From Latilactobacillus sakei subsp. sakei DSM 20017 = JCM 1157 (GTDB taxonomy: Bacteria; Bacillota; Bacilli; Lactobacillales; Lactobacillaceae), in the NCBI RefSeq assembly GCF_002370355.1, contig NZ_AP017929.1, positions 558,001 to 622,000 on the forward strand: a stretch of DNA of 64,000 bases, given 5' to 3'. The notes below the pieces were generated by a model that saw only the letters and a list, made by a program, of their open reading frames with translations, did not search any database and was not told the DNA's origin. Positions 1 to 9,690 of this stretch are shown piece by piece (position 1 is the first letter of the stretch; each line of letters starts with the position of its first letter). A program made the translations under genes and the position numbers.

Positions 1-940
1 GAACGTTGGAATCGATTTGCCCAGCAATATAACTGAGCGTATCTTCTGGAATTTCCAGATGTTCCGCATCGGCTTTATTTCTTAAAATCGCAATTCGCGT
101 CTCAAGATCAGGTGGCGTGATATCGACTGGTAACCCCCATTTAAACCGAGAAACCAAGCGTTCTTGCAGCTTGGGAATCTCATTTGGGAGGCGATCAGAG
201 GTCAACACAATTTGTTTCTTATCATTATAGAGATCATTAAATGTATGGAAGAATTCTTCTTGCGTTCCTTCTTTATCAGCGAAAAATTGAATATCATCCA
301 CTAATAAAAGGTCGACGTTCCGGTATTCTTGTCTAAATTTCTCTTGATTCTTCGTTTGAATCGAATTGATAAAATCGTTGGCAAAAGCCTCACTCGTCAC
401 GTACTTAACGTTCGTTTCGGGTTTTGATTCGAGTAATTGGTGACCAATTGCTTGCATCAAATGGGTTTTACCTAAACCAACACCACCATATAAGAAGAGG
501 GGATTGTATAAGACACCGGGTTCTTCGGAAACCACCAACGCCGCAGCGTGGGCCATTTGATTGCCTTTCCCAGTGACAAACGTATCAAATGTATATTTAC
601 TATTTAAATGCGTTTCACGTAAAAAGGTTGGTGTTTCAGCCTTCGTTAAAACGTGTTCTTCTTCTGGTTCAAGCGGTGTTAAGTTGTCAGATTCACCAGG
701 TAACACAAAAATAGGGGTCAGCTCGATTTCCGCAAACTCATAGGCCCCTTCAACGACTTTAGTCGCCAAGTTATTTTCCCAGTATTCTTTGTGCAAGACA
801 GAAGGCACTTCAATTAGTAGTTCGTTAGCTCTAAAAGCAAGCGGCTTAGCGGTTTTAATCCAAGCGTTAAAGCCAACCGTGGTTAGATCGGTTTGGAATT
901 TTTCTTGCAGATAATTCCAAAGTTCCTGAAGATCAGGCAT
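1..940 (-). CDS. dnaA: DnaA, chromosomal replication initiator (3' end outside window)
   Basis: DnaA binds DnaA boxes at the origin and opens the duplex for replication. The 313 visible codons cover domain I (residues 1 to about 80), the variable linker and the AAA+ ATPase domain III, with Walker A in [13 protein letters not shown] near residue 155 and Walker [11 protein letters not shown]. Domain IV, which contacts DnaA boxes, lies beyond the left edge. The start ATG (complement of 938-940) follows a strong GAGGAGG ribosome binding site. The gene reads away from the DnaA-box cluster, as expected next to oriC. Identification is firm. Confidence 0.98.
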   Translation of the reverse strand, partial: MPDLQELWNYLQEKFQTDLTTVGFNAWIKTAKPLAFRANELLIEVPSVLHKEYWENNLATKVVEGAYEFAEIELTPIFVLPGESDNLTPLEPEEEHVLTKAETPTFLRETHLNSKYTFDTFVTGKGNQMAHAAALVVSEEPGVLYNPLFLYGGVGLGKTHLMQAIGHQLLESKPETNVKYVTSEAFANDFINSIQTKNQEKFRQEYRNVDLLLVDDIQFFADKEGTQEEFFHTFNDLYNDKKQIVLTSDRLPNEIPKLQERLVSRFKWGLPVDITPPDLETRIAILRNKADAEHLEIPEDTLSYIAGQIDSNV

Positions 941-1510
941 GTAGCGTGTCCTCCTCACATAAAATCACCACTTTATTGAAAAATACTCAATAAAGAAAGA
1001 CTAAATACATTCTAGCATTCTAAAAAAAGTTTTCCACAACAAGAACAAAATCCACAGGATAAAAATAAAAAGTTATGCACTCATCCACAACGAGGCGGAT
1101 AACTTTTATTCTGGGGTGTGGACAACTGAGAAATACACAGCAATTTTAGAGTTATCCACAAAAACGAATTGAAAATAGACGCTTTCATAGTGCGGGTTCT
1201 TCAGACTTATTCACAACGTTAAAAACAGGTGTGGATAACTAATAAACACCCTGTGATTCTCTGGATAACTCTGGTAGGTTTGCTGGGGATAAAAATTATG
1301 TTAAAATCGACTATTCAGGTTATCCACAAGAAAAACAAAATTTTTCAGATCTGTGGACAACCAAATTTAACGAATTTTTTTACAGAAAGTGTTTTAACTT
1401 CTATAGAAATATGCTATTATATTTTAGTGAATGTCATAGGTGGTTATTGCCGCCAGTTGTTTCTCAGATAAGAAAACAATAGACATAGTCAATTAGGAGG
1501 TGCCAGATTA
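941..1510. other. oriC region, dnaA-rpmH intergenic, DnaA-box cluster
   Basis: This 570-bp non-coding stretch holds many DnaA boxes. Exact TTATCCACA matches lie at 1152-1160 and 1320-1328 (plus) and 1230-1238 (minus). TTATTCACA is at 1207-1215, TTGTCCACA on the minus strand at 1117-1125 and 1352-1360, and near matches at 1030-1038 (TTTTCCACA), 1072-1080 (TTATGCACT), 1081-1089 (TCATCCACA), 1260-1268 and 1284-1292. In Bacillus-type origins the rpmH-dnaA interval is one half of a bipartite origin, the unwinding element usually lying between dnaA and dnaN, which is not in this window. An 8-bp perfect inverted repeat (971-978 and 988-995) lies in the dnaA leader. Confidence 0.93.
1393..1420 (+). 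promoter_or_regulatory. rpmH promoter (candidate)
   Basis: TTTAAC (1393-1398) and TATTAT (1415-1420) are separated by 16 bp, about 90 bp upstream of rpmH and just downstream of the last DnaA box. The -35 match is partial, so this is a candidate only. Confidence 0.4.
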
Positions 1511-1651
1511 ATGACTACAAAGAGAACATTTCAACCAAAGAAACGCCATAAAGAACGTGTTCATGGTTTCATGAAACGTATGAATACTAAGAACGGTCGC
1601 AAGGTACTTGCAAGACGCCGTGCTAAGGGCAGAAAAGTATTATCTGCATAG
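1511..1651 (+). CDS. rpmH: 50S ribosomal protein L34
   Basis: This 46-residue basic protein is too short for most ORF filters but is unmistakable: it starts [20 protein letters not shown] and ends in the Arg/Lys-rich [12 protein letters not shown] of L34. L34 is a small component of the large ribosomal subunit. The ATG follows AGGAGGTG (1496-1503). It is the first gene of the rpmH-rnpA-yidC-jag series on this side of the origin, and a hairpin with a T-run separates it from rnpA. Confidence 0.98.
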   Translation: MTTKRTFQPKKRHKERVHGFMKRMNTKNGRKVLARRRAKGRKVLSA

Positions 1652-1652
1652 G

Positions 1653-1677
1653 CCACTGATGCTTCAGTGGTTTTTTT
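1653..1677 (+). terminator. rpmH-rnpA intergenic terminator or attenuator
   Basis: Stem CCACTGA/TCAGTGG (1653-1659 and 1664-1670) is followed by seven T residues. It probably lowers read-through from the abundant rpmH message into rnpA. Confidence 0.75.
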
Positions 1678-1716
1678 ATTATCCTCAATTTATTAATAGA
1701 AATGCCGGAGTGAATT

Positions 1717-2079
1717 ATGAGAAAGTCGTACCGTGTTAAAAAAGAACAAGATTTCCAAACGGTTTTTGATGCAAGTCAATCAGTGGCCAACCGCAATTTT
1801 GTGGTTTACCGCTTAGATAAACCTGGTCAAAAACATTTTAGAGTCGGTCTTTCTGTCGGTAAAAAAGTGGGTAACGCAGTGATGCGTAATCAGGTGAAAC
1901 GTTATATTCGCCAAAGTATTACGGAGTTGAAACCAGATTTGTTGCAACCCGTTGACTTTTTGGTGATCGCAAGACGTGGCGCTAACCAATTAACGATGGC
2001 AGAAACAAAACAAAATTTAATCCATGTCTTCAAGCTAGCTAAGTTATTAAAGGAAGAAGCAGATTCTGCTTCTGAATAA
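1717..2079 (+). CDS. rnpA: Ribonuclease P protein component
   Basis: RnpA is the protein subunit of RNase P, which removes 5' leaders from pre-tRNAs together with the rnpB RNA. The 120-residue basic protein shows the conserved RNR-type signature, [13 protein letters not shown] near residue 52, and the N-terminal [15 protein letters not shown] typical of the family. Length and position between rpmH and yidC are standard. The ATG follows a CCGGAG-type ribosome binding site. Confidence 0.98.
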   Translation: MRKSYRVKKEQDFQTVFDASQSVANRNFVVYRLDKPGQKHFRVGLSVGKKVGNAVMRNQVKRYIRQSITELKPDLLQPVDFLVIARRGANQLTMAETKQNLIHVFKLAKLLKEEADSASE

Positions 2080-2093
2080 GTGAGGGATTGAGA

Positions 2094-2927
2094 GTGAATT
2101 CAAAAAATCGCAAACGACTATTATTAGTCGCTAGTTTATTCTTATTTATGCTAATTGCTGCTGGGTGTAGTACTGCACCTGTTAGCAGTGCTAGCACTGG
2201 TTTCTGGGATCACTATATTATTTATAACTTCTCACGATTCCTGTTGTGGTTAGCTGATATCTTTGGTGGTAGTTATGGTTGGGCCATCGTTGCCTTTACT
2301 ATTATTATCCGGTTGATTATTTTGCCATTAACTTGGTGGCAAAGTAAGACAATGATGAAGCAACAAGAAGTGGCACCTGAAATTCAAGCCCTTCAAAAGA
2401 AATACGCTTCTAAAGATGTTGAAACACAACAAAAATTACGTGAAGAAACACAGAAACTTTACGCTGAAGCAGGGGTCAATCCTGTGATTGGTTGTTTACC
2501 ATTATTGGTCCAAATGCCAGTCTTGATTGCCTTGTATCAAGCCATCTACCGGACATCTGCTTTGAAGAGTGGGTCATTCTTATGGATGCAACTTGGTAAA
2601 GCTGATCCGTACTTTATTATGGCGATTTTGGCGGCCGTCTTTACGTTTGCCACATCATATTTAACGATGATGTCACAACCAACGAAGAATGCCACAACGA
2701 CCGCAATGCTCTGGGTAATGCCAATCATGATTTTCGTGATGGCGATGAACATTGCGTCAGCCGTTTCAATTTACTGGGTGGTCACAAATGCCTTTTCTGT
2801 TGGTCAAACAATGGTGATTCAAAACCCATTCAAGATCCGTCGGGAACGTGAAGCTAAAGAACGAGCTAAACGTGATCGGGAAAAAGCACTTGCTAAAGCA
2901 CGTAAGAAAGCAACGAAAAAACGTTAA
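2094..2927 (+). CDS. yidC: YidC/OxaA membrane protein insertase (lipoprotein)
   Basis: YidC inserts and folds membrane proteins, alone or with Sec. The GTG at 2094 is preferred over the TTG at 2088, because GTGAGGG (2080-2086) ends only 1 nt before the TTG but 7 nt before the GTG. The protein (277 residues) begins with a lipoprotein signal ending LIAAGC, then five or so membrane segments with the family stretch VNPVIGCLPLLVQMPVLIAL and a basic tail (RERAKRDREKALAKARKKATKKR-like) that could contact ribosomes. It follows rnpA closely and jag lies further downstream, as in other Firmicutes. Confidence 0.96.
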   Translation: MNSKNRKRLLLVASLFLFMLIAAGCSTAPVSSASTGFWDHYIIYNFSRFLLWLADIFGGSYGWAIVAFTIIIRLIILPLTWWQSKTMMKQQEVAPEIQALQKKYASKDVETQQKLREETQKLYAEAGVNPVIGCLPLLVQMPVLIALYQAIYRTSALKSGSFLWMQLGKADPYFIMAILAAVFTFATSYLTMMSQPTKNATTTAMLWVMPIMIFVMAMNIASAVSIYWVVTNAFSVGQTMVIQNPFKIRREREAKERAKRDREKALAKARKKATKKR

Positions 2928-2941
2928 TTTTAAAATTAAAA

Positions 2942-2976
2942 GACCGACCAGCATTTTATGCTGGTCGGTCTTTTTT
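2942..2976 (+). terminator. Terminator after yidC, probably bidirectional
   Basis: A perfect 13-bp stem GACCGACCAGCAT/ATGCTGGTCGGTC (2942-2954, 2958-2970) is followed by TTTTTT. An A-rich flank on the left could serve the convergent minus-strand gene. Confidence 0.93.
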
Positions 2977-2981
2977 GTGTT

Positions 2982-3332
2982 TTAATAATCCAACTGCTTC
3001 AAGCGGAATAAGAAGTGCTGGTCGTCAATTGGTTTTAGACGATAGAGCGTGACCACTTTGCGCGTTAATTTCGCGTCGATTGGGGTTGCGTCATCAAAGA
3101 GATGAAAGTGATCGAAAAACGCCGTGTTAGCTTGTTCGATAAGGGTTAAAAGACCGGCACCACCTAGATCGCTGCCGAGGTGGGCTTCATCTGATAGTTG
3201 GCTAGCCATGAGATGTTGACCGTACTGGATCAATTCTGGTCCGGTCGCCATGATTTCGTCAGGGACTTCACGCCTATTTAATAATGCGGCTAAATCTGCC
3301 AATGTGTTGGCTGGTATTTGTTCAATGGTCAT
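2982..3332 (-). CDS. Hypothetical protein, about 116 residues
   Basis: I do not recognise this family. The product is acidic and soluble, with no signal peptide or membrane segment; the C-terminal third ends VTLYRLKPIDDQHFLFRLKQLDY and reads as a folded beta-rich stretch. Two ATGs (3332 and 3341) are possible; AGAAAGG upstream is 2 nt from the distal one and 11 nt from the proximal one, so the inner start is slightly preferred. It converges on yidC across a shared terminator and diverges from the peptidase gene. Confidence 0.7.
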   Translation of the reverse strand: MTIEQIPANTLADLAALLNRREVPDEIMATGPELIQYGQHLMASQLSDEAHLGSDLGGAGLLTLIEQANTAFFDHFHLFDDATPIDAKLTRKVVTLYRLKPIDDQHFLFRLKQLDY

Positions 3333-3488
3333 GTTCAGCATCGCCTTTCTAGCAGTTATGTATCTGCTTACATCGCTAATATAACAGATTTAAATTAAAT
3401 GTCTAGTAGGCGGCCGCTTAAAATCGTCGCACTGGTCGTTAAAATTCGTTATAATAGGCGCAATAGTTGAAAAGCGGAGGGCAAGGAT

Positions 3489-5282
3489 ATGACTTACTCA
3501 GAACAATGGGATTTAGAAACCATTTTTAAAGGGGGCTTAGCCTCACCAGCCTTAGAAAATCGACTCCAAGCATTGGGGCAACAGATTCCGGTTGTTTTAA
3601 AAATGACAAGTGACTGGCAATTTGTGTTTGATGAACCGGCCTTTGAACAAATGCAGGCCATCACGACGCAATTACAACAAATTGAATCCGGGTTGAAGCA
3701 AACAGGCAGTTTCGTCAACATGATTCAATCGGTTGACGAACGCAACCAACAAGTGGCGCCCATGATGGACCGGATTAATCAATTGCAAAATACCGCCCGT
3801 CAAATTGATGTTTTATTGACGAAAAAATTGGTGGCTTTAACGACTGAACAATTCGAAACATTAGTCAGCCAACCAGCCTTTGCGCCGATTCAGTTCAACC
3901 TACGGGAAAAACGCCAACAAGGGGCGGACTTATTAGATGAACAAACCGAAAAATTATTGGACCAATTGGCACTCGATGGGTTGCAAGGATGGAGTGATCA
4001 CTACGATACGATCGTTGCGGAAACCCAGATTCCTTATTTAGATCAAACCTTATCAGCTGGGCAGGCTCAAAATAAGTTTGAATCAGATCCAGATTCTAAA
4101 GTCCGCGAAGTGGTTTTTAAAAATTGGCAACAAACCTGGGATCGTTTCTCACCAATGTTGGCGGATACCTTGAATCACTTAGCTGGTTTTAGATTAACGA
4201 CTTACCAAGCTCATGGGACCACCGACTTTATGAAAAAACCGCTAGAATATAACCGGATGAAACCAGCTACACTGGATGCGATGTGGTCGGTAGTCAGCCA
4301 AAATAAAGCACCACTGGTTGCTTTTTTGAACCGGAAGGCCGCTTTAATGGGTAAAAAGCAGTTAGCTTGGCAAGATACTTGGGCACCGGTCGTGGTTGAT
4401 GATTTCCAGATGACTAAAAAATCGTATGACGAAGCTGCTGAATTTATCATTGCGCATTTCCGAGATTTCAGTCCGAAAATGGCAGCCGTCGCACAAACGG
4501 CATTTGAAAAGCGGTGGATTGAAGCGGAAGATCGGCCGGGTAAACAACCGGGTGGCTACATGACCGATTTACCCGAGACGAATGATTTTAGAATTTTCAT
4601 GACCTATGATGGCACACCCGGCGGCGTCTCAACTTTGGCGCATGAATTAGGGCACGGCTTCCATACAATGATGATTAATCAATTACCTGGCTGGCGCCAA
4701 GATTACGCGATGAACGTCGCCGAAACAGCTTCGACGTTGGCGGAATTAATCGTGGTCGATGCAACGGTCAATGAAGCACAAGATCGCGCAACGAAGATTA
4801 ACTTACTCGATCAAAAAATAACAAACGCCATCGATATGTTTATGAATATTCATGCGCGCTATTTATTTGAACATCGCTTCTATGAAATGCGGCAACAAGG
4901 GCTACTAACGCCTGACGATTTGAAAGGCATCATGTTGAGCGCCCAAAAAGAAGCCTATGCGGACGCACTAACAGATTATGACCCATTATTCTGGGCAGAC
5001 AAACAACATTTCTTCTTCGATGATGTGCCATTTTATAACTTCCCGTATACATTTGGATATCTCTTTTCAATGGGGATTTACGCCAAAGCGCAAAGTGTGC
5101 CGCACTTTGAAGCGGATTATATCGCACTCTTGCAAGACACGGCCAATATGAGTACTGAAGAATTGGCGCAAAAACACTTAGGCGTTGATTTGACGCAACC
5201 GGCCTTTTGGCAAGCGGCGGCGGATTCGATTGCCAAAGATGTGGCGCTCTTTTTAGAACTAACCGCTACCGATTTAGATTAA
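3489..5282 (+). CDS. M3 family oligoendopeptidase (PepF-like)
   Basis: A cytoplasmic zinc metallopeptidase that trims medium-length peptides. The 597-residue protein has the M3 signature TLAHELGHGFHTMM (HExxH near residue 386), followed by the downstream glutamate in MNVAETASTLAELI, giving the expected HExxH plus E zinc site. Length fits the oligoendopeptidase F branch (about 600). The ATG follows GGAGGGCAAGGAT. It stands alone with its own upstream TATAAT-like -10 at 3450-3455 (weak -35). The exact paralogue (pepF1 or pepF2) cannot be assigned from sequence alone. Confidence 0.93.
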   Translation: MTYSEQWDLETIFKGGLASPALENRLQALGQQIPVVLKMTSDWQFVFDEPAFEQMQAITTQLQQIESGLKQTGSFVNMIQSVDERNQQVAPMMDRINQLQNTARQIDVLLTKKLVALTTEQFETLVSQPAFAPIQFNLREKRQQGADLLDEQTEKLLDQLALDGLQGWSDHYDTIVAETQIPYLDQTLSAGQAQNKFESDPDSKVREVVFKNWQQTWDRFSPMLADTLNHLAGFRLTTYQAHGTTDFMKKPLEYNRMKPATLDAMWSVVSQNKAPLVAFLNRKAALMGKKQLAWQDTWAPVVVDDFQMTKKSYDEAAEFIIAHFRDFSPKMAAVAQTAFEKRWIEAEDRPGKQPGGYMTDLPETNDFRIFMTYDGTPGGVSTLAHELGHGFHTMMINQLPGWRQDYAMNVAETASTLAELIVVDATVNEAQDRATKINLLDQKITNAIDMFMNIHARYLFEHRFYEMRQQGLLTPDDLKGIMLSAQKEAYADALTDYDPLFWADKQHFFFDDVPFYNFPYTFGYLFSMGIYAKAQSVPHFEADYIALLQDTANMSTEELAQKHLGVDLTQPAFWQAAADSIAKDVALFLELTATDLD

Positions 5283-5373
5283 GTGTCGCTTAAAAAGCGG
5301 GCATGTTATACTGATATTAGATAAAAATAAGCGTCCAGTGACAAACTGACGCTTAATGAGCGGAGGTTTAAAA

Positions 5374-6096
5374 ATGCCAACTTTTGAAGGTAAGGATATT
5401 CAAGCCGCAATTGATGCGGGGTTAGCAGCGTTAAAATTAACGCGTGATAAGGTCACAGTTGATGTCCTTGAAGAAGGTAAGAAGGGTTTTTTAGGGTTTG
5501 GTAAGCAACCAGCAATCGTTACGTTAAATCCGATAACGGTCGCTGAACCAACCCCAGTTGAACCGGAACAACCAAGCGTTGAAGACGTGGCAACTGAACC
5601 AGCAGATCAGCCAGAAAAGGCCCCAATGCGTCAGAGTCGTGAGGCGACGATCGAAGCTTTAAAGCAATACATTACCGACATAACAGCGCAGATTGGCACG
5701 CCGGTCACGATGACCGTTACAAAAGAACACAAGCAAGTCATCTTCCATTTAAAGACGACTAAGGAAGGTTTGCTGATTGGCAAACACGGGAAGACGATCA
5801 ATGCGCTCCAATATTTAGCGCAAACGTATTACGATCATCACACCAAAGGAAAACAGTTGATGATGCTGGATGTTGGCGATTATCGGCAAAGAAGAGCGAC
5901 AATTGTTAAACATTTAGCGGATAAGGCGGCCAGAGAAGTGGTCGCAACTGGTAAGGCGGTCACTTTAGAGCCAATGCCAGCGTTTGAACGGAAGATTGTT
6001 CATGGCTATTTAACGAACAACCGTCACGTCCAAACTCACTCAGAAGGGCGCGGCGATCGCCGGGTAATTGTGGTTGAATCAGCCCGTTCTTTTTAA
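5374..6096 (+). CDS. jag: RNA-binding protein Jag/KhpB (SpoIIIJ-associated)
   Basis: Jag (also EloR/KhpB) is an RNA-binding protein linked to control of cell elongation and division in Firmicutes. The 240-residue protein has the Jag_N domain (KGFLGFGKQPA near residue 40), an acidic Pro/Glu-rich linker (about 60-95), a KH domain with GLLIGKHGKTINALQ, and a C-terminal R3H domain ending in NNRHVQTHSEGRGDRRVIV. The ATG at 5374 follows GCGGAGG (5360-5366); an upstream in-frame ATG at 5356 overlaps that site and is rejected. Confidence 0.96.
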   Translation: MPTFEGKDIQAAIDAGLAALKLTRDKVTVDVLEEGKKGFLGFGKQPAIVTLNPITVAEPTPVEPEQPSVEDVATEPADQPEKAPMRQSREATIEALKQYITDITAQIGTPVTMTVTKEHKQVIFHLKTTKEGLLIGKHGKTINALQYLAQTYYDHHTKGKQLMMLDVGDYRQRRATIVKHLADKAAREVVATGKAVTLEPMPAFERKIVHGYLTNNRHVQTHSEGRGDRRVIVVESARSF

Positions 6097-6106
6097 GACT
6101 TGTCAA

Positions 6107-6134
6107 TTGACGGTCGATAGAAATCGTGTATAAT
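6107..6134 (+). promoter_or_regulatory. Promoter upstream of mnmE leader
   Basis: TTGACG (6107-6112) and TATAAT (6129-6134) with a 16-bp spacer form a near-consensus sigma-A promoter. Transcription would begin near 6141, ahead of the strong hairpin at 6164-6223. Confidence 0.75.
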
Positions 6135-6163
6135 GAAACTAATTAAATATCGATAAAGTAGTG

Positions 6164-6223
6164 AAAGTGCTTTGTCCACCCCTTACGCAATGACGGGAGG
6201 GGTGGACGCTAAGCGCTTTTTTT
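6164..6223 (+). terminator. Intrinsic terminator inside the mnmE leader
   Basis: A two-part stem precedes a T7 run: outer AAAGTGCTT with AAGCGCTTT (6164-6172, 6211-6219) and inner GTCCACCCCT with AGGGGTGGAC (6174-6183, 6198-6207). It sits between the promoter and mnmE, so it would release an RNA of about 80 nt unless read through. Confidence 0.88.
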
Positions 6224-6254
6224 ATGCAGCTATTTTAGGAAGGAAGCTTTTATA

Positions 6255-7643
6255 ATGCCAACGACAGTCACAGAATTTGATACGATTACGGCGATCTCAA
6301 CACCACCTGGTGAGGGGGCAATTTCAATTGTGCGTCTTTCAGGAGATGACAGTTTAGCCATCATTAAACGGGTTTATCGCGGCAAGGATCTCGATAAAGT
6401 GGCAAGCCATACGATTAATTATGGCCATATTATTGACCCTAAAACGGATGCGGTGGTCGACGAAGTCATGGTTTCTGTCATGCGTGCGCCTAAAACATTT
6501 ACGCGCGAAGATGTGATTGAAATTAATTGTCATGGTGGGATTGTGGCGACTAACCGAATCTTGCAACTATTGATGAGTTACGGTGCACGAATGGCCGAAC
6601 CAGGTGAATTCACGAAGCGGGCCTTTTTAAACGGGCGGATTGATTTAACCCAAGCTGAATCTGTGATGGATCTTATCCGGGCTAAAACTGACAGGGCAAT
6701 GCAAGTTGCTGTTGATCAATTGGATGGGAGCTTAACGCATCTCATTAAGAATTTACGCCAAGAAATCTTAGAAGTATTGGCGCAAGTCGAAGTTAACATT
6801 GACTATCCCGAATACGATACCGATGAAATGACGACCCGAATTTTACTTGAAAAAGCTGAACTTGTTAAAGGGCGGATTGGTGAATTACTCCAAACAGCGC
6901 AACAAGGTAAAGTCTTGCGTGAAGGGTTGGCAACGGCCATCGTTGGGCGACCAAACGTTGGTAAATCAAGTTTGTTAAACCATCTTTTACATGAAGATAA
7001 AGCTATTGTGACGGATGTTGCTGGAACGACCCGTGATGTTTTGGAAGAATACGTCAACGTCCGCGGTGTACCATTGAAGCTGGTTGATACGGCGGGGATT
7101 CATGATACCGAAGATAAGGTTGAAAAGATTGGGGTCGAAAGAAGTCGCGCAGCAATTACCAAAGCCGACTTGATTTTATTGGTCCTAAACCAAAGCGAAC
7201 CTTTAACGATTGAAGATCGCGAACTAATCACAGCGACAACTGATAAAAAACGGATCATTATTTTAAATAAGACTGACTTACCTAATCAATTGGACTTAGA
7301 TGAACTCCAAACATTAGTACGTGCAGATGAAGTGATTCAAACGTCAATTTTAACGAGTGAAGGGGTGACTGATTTGGAAGCCCAAATCGCCAAACTCTTC
7401 TTCGGTGGGATTGAAAATAGCCAAAGTACGGTGATGATTACCAACGCCCGTCAAATTGGCTTATTAAACCAAGCACAACAATCATTAGATGAAGTTATTA
7501 GCGGGATTGCAGCTGGCATGCCAGTTGACCTCGTGCAAATCGATATGACCAACTGTTGGGACAAGCTCGGTGAGATTACCGGGGATTCAGCGCCAGATGA
7601 ATTGATTACGGAACTCTTTAGCCAATTCTGTTTAGGTAAATAG
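6255..7643 (+). CDS. mnmE: tRNA modification GTPase MnmE
   Basis: MnmE with MnmG installs the (carboxymethyl)aminomethyl group at U34 of certain tRNAs. The 462-residue protein has the N-terminal folate-binding domain, an inserted G domain with [12 protein letters not shown] (about residue 228), [13 protein letters not shown] and NKTDL, and the essential C-terminal CLGK. The ATG follows AGGAAGG. mnmG lies immediately downstream, giving an mnmEG unit. The leader terminator at 6164-6223 suggests expression is limited by read-through. Confidence 0.98.
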   Translation: MPTTVTEFDTITAISTPPGEGAISIVRLSGDDSLAIIKRVYRGKDLDKVASHTINYGHIIDPKTDAVVDEVMVSVMRAPKTFTREDVIEINCHGGIVATNRILQLLMSYGARMAEPGEFTKRAFLNGRIDLTQAESVMDLIRAKTDRAMQVAVDQLDGSLTHLIKNLRQEILEVLAQVEVNIDYPEYDTDEMTTRILLEKAELVKGRIGELLQTAQQGKVLREGLATAIVGRPNVGKSSLLNHLLHEDKAIVTDVAGTTRDVLEEYVNVRGVPLKLVDTAGIHDTEDKVEKIGVERSRAAITKADLILLVLNQSEPLTIEDRELITATTDKKRIIILNKTDLPNQLDLDELQTLVRADEVIQTSILTSEGVTDLEAQIAKLFFGGIENSQSTVMITNARQIGLLNQAQQSLDEVISGIAAGMPVDLVQIDMTNCWDKLGEITGDSAPDELITELFSQFCLGK

Positions 7644-7673
7644 GTCTTGAACCATATTAAAGGAGAACAAAAC

Positions 7674-9566
7674 ATGCGAGAATATGACGCAGCGCACTAC
7701 GACGTAATTGTTGTTGGTGCCGGCCATGCGGGTTCCGAAGCGGCATTAGCTGCTGCACGAATGGGCCGCGAAACATTATTATTAACGATTAACTTAGATA
7801 TGGTTGCTTTTATGCCATGTAACCCATCATTGGGTGGCCCGGCAAAAGGCATCGTGGTCCGTGAAATTGACGCCTTAGGTGGTCAAATAGGCCGCAATAT
7901 CGATAAGACTTACATCCAAATGCGGATGCTAAATACAGGTAAAGGCCCAGCTGTCCGCGCATTACGCGCCCAAGCTGATAAGCATGCCTATCACCGGACA
8001 ATGAAACGGACAATCGAAACGACGGACCACTTAACACTCCGTCAAGGGATTGCTGAATCATTGATCGTTGAAGACGGTGTCTGCAAAGGGATTGTGACTA
8101 ACACAGGTGCCCGTTACAGTGCTGACAGTGTGATTTTAACAGCCGGAACAGCCTCACGAGGCAAGATTATCATTGGTGAATTAACGTATTCATCAGGTCC
8201 TAATAATTCAATTCCTTCTATTAAACTTTCAGAGAGTCTTGAAGATAACGGTTTTGTGTTGACGCGTTTTAAAACGGGGACACCACCACGAGTGGACGGC
8301 ACAACAATCGATTTTTCAAAGACGGAAGAACAACCAGGGGATAAGGAACCGAACCACTTTAGTTTTGAAACACCTGATAGTGCTTATTTGAAAGACCAAC
8401 TTTCTTGTTGGATGACGTACACGAATGATACGACGCATCAAGTGATTCGCGATAATCTCGACCGCGCCCCAATGTTTACCGGTGTGATTGAAGGTGTCGG
8501 CCCACGTTATTGCCCATCAATTGAAGATAAAATTGTCCGCTTCGCGGATAAGCCTCGCCACCAAATTTTCTTGGAACCAGAAGGCCGCGAAACAGAAGAA
8601 TACTACGTTGGTGATTTCTCAACATCAATGCCAGAAGAAATCCAACACAAAATGATTCATTCTATCGAAGGGTTAGAAAATGCCCAAATGATGCGCCCTG
8701 GTTATGCGATTGAATATGATGTCGTTGAACCATGGCAATTAAAACCAACCCTTGAAACTAAAGTGGTTGAAAATCTTTATACAGCTGGCCAAATGAACGG
8801 CACTTCAGGTTATGAAGAAGCTGCTGGTCAAGGTTTGATGGCCGGGATTAACGCCGCCCTCAAACAAACGGGCCGCGACCCATTCATCTTGGATCGAAGT
8901 GAAGCTTACATCGGGGTCTTAATCGATGACTTGGTCACTAAGGGGACTAAGGAACCTTACCGTCTATTAACCTCACGTGCAGAATACCGTTTAATGCTTC
9001 GTCACGATAATGCTGATTTGCGTTTAACGGAAAAGGGTCATGAATTAGGTTTAATCAATGATGACCGTTTTGACAGTTATGAAGTGAAAAAAGCAGCGGT
9101 TGAAGCTGAATTAGCACGTTTAGAAAAGATTCGCTTAAAACCAACACCAGAAATCCAAGCCTTTTTAGCTGCTAAGGGTGAAGCGCCACTTAAAGATGGT
9201 GTTTTAGCCAGTGACTTCTTAAAACGACCAGAAGTGAAGTATGCCGATTTAATTCAATTCATTCCAGCGGTTGAAGGAATCGATAACCGTGTTGTGGAAC
9301 AAGTTGAAATCCAAGTCAAATATGCAGGTTATATTGATAAGGAAAAGGCTAAGATTGCGAAGTTAAAACGGATGGAAGCTAAGAAGATTCCAGCCAATAT
9401 CGATTACGATGCAATTGAAGGCCTTGCAACAGAAGGTCGTCAAAAATTACAAAAAATTCAACCCGAAACACTTGCACAAGCAAGTCGGATTGGTGGGGTG
9501 AACCCAGCCGATATCGGGATTCTAAGCGTCTATATTCAACAAGGTAAGATTGCTAAGGTCAAATAG
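7674..9566 (+). CDS. mnmG: tRNA uridine-5-carboxymethylaminomethyl synthase MnmG (GidA)
   Basis: This FAD-binding partner of MnmE modifies the wobble uridine. The 630-residue protein begins with the dinucleotide fold [14 protein letters not shown] (about residue 11), and carries the family blocks [13 protein letters not shown] and [16 protein letters not shown]. The ATG at 7674 follows AAAGGAG (7659-7665); an upstream in-frame start at 7647 lacks such a site. It ends in a stretch leading to a hairpin terminator. Confidence 0.98.
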   Translation: MREYDAAHYDVIVVGAGHAGSEAALAAARMGRETLLLTINLDMVAFMPCNPSLGGPAKGIVVREIDALGGQIGRNIDKTYIQMRMLNTGKGPAVRALRAQADKHAYHRTMKRTIETTDHLTLRQGIAESLIVEDGVCKGIVTNTGARYSADSVILTAGTASRGKIIIGELTYSSGPNNSIPSIKLSESLEDNGFVLTRFKTGTPPRVDGTTIDFSKTEEQPGDKEPNHFSFETPDSAYLKDQLSCWMTYTNDTTHQVIRDNLDRAPMFTGVIEGVGPRYCPSIEDKIVRFADKPRHQIFLEPEGRETEEYYVGDFSTSMPEEIQHKMIHSIEGLENAQMMRPGYAIEYDVVEPWQLKPTLETKVVENLYTAGQMNGTSGYEEAAGQGLMAGINAALKQTGRDPFILDRSEAYIGVLIDDLVTKGTKEPYRLLTSRAEYRLMLRHDNADLRLTEKGHELGLINDDRFDSYEVKKAAVEAELARLEKIRLKPTPEIQAFLAAKGEAPLKDGVLASDFLKRPEVKYADLIQFIPAVEGIDNRVVEQVEIQVKYAGYIDKEKAKIAKLKRMEAKKIPANIDYDAIEGLATEGRQKLQKIQPETLAQASRIGGVNPADIGILSVYIQQGKIAKVK

Positions 9567-9624
9567 CCTGGTTGATAACTAGTCATTAGATATGTTAGAG
9601 TTAAGCATATATTGTCAATGGTAG

Positions 9625-9661
9625 AAAGCCAGCCGTTTCACATGAAACGGTTGGCTTTTTA
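9625..9661 (+). terminator. Terminator after mnmG, contains a parS-like core
   Basis: A 16-bp stem AAAGCCAGCCGTTTCA/TGAAACGGTTGGCTTT (9625-9640, 9643-9658) with loop CA is followed by T residues. Its centre, CGTTTCACATGAAACG (9633-9648), resembles the ParB site parS. Confidence 0.88.
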
Positions 9662-9690
9662 GAGTCATGAAAGAAAAGTGAGGGAATCAA

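Noticed and set aside
1229-1471. 80-codon plus-strand frame in the origin region
   Set aside because: It runs through DnaA boxes and the rpmH promoter, has no ribosome binding site, and its residues do not resemble a protein.
6141-6254. T-box or known riboswitch in the mnmE leader
   Set aside because: The leader before the hairpin is only about 25 nt, too short for a T-box, and no T-box bulge sequence (TGG) context is found.
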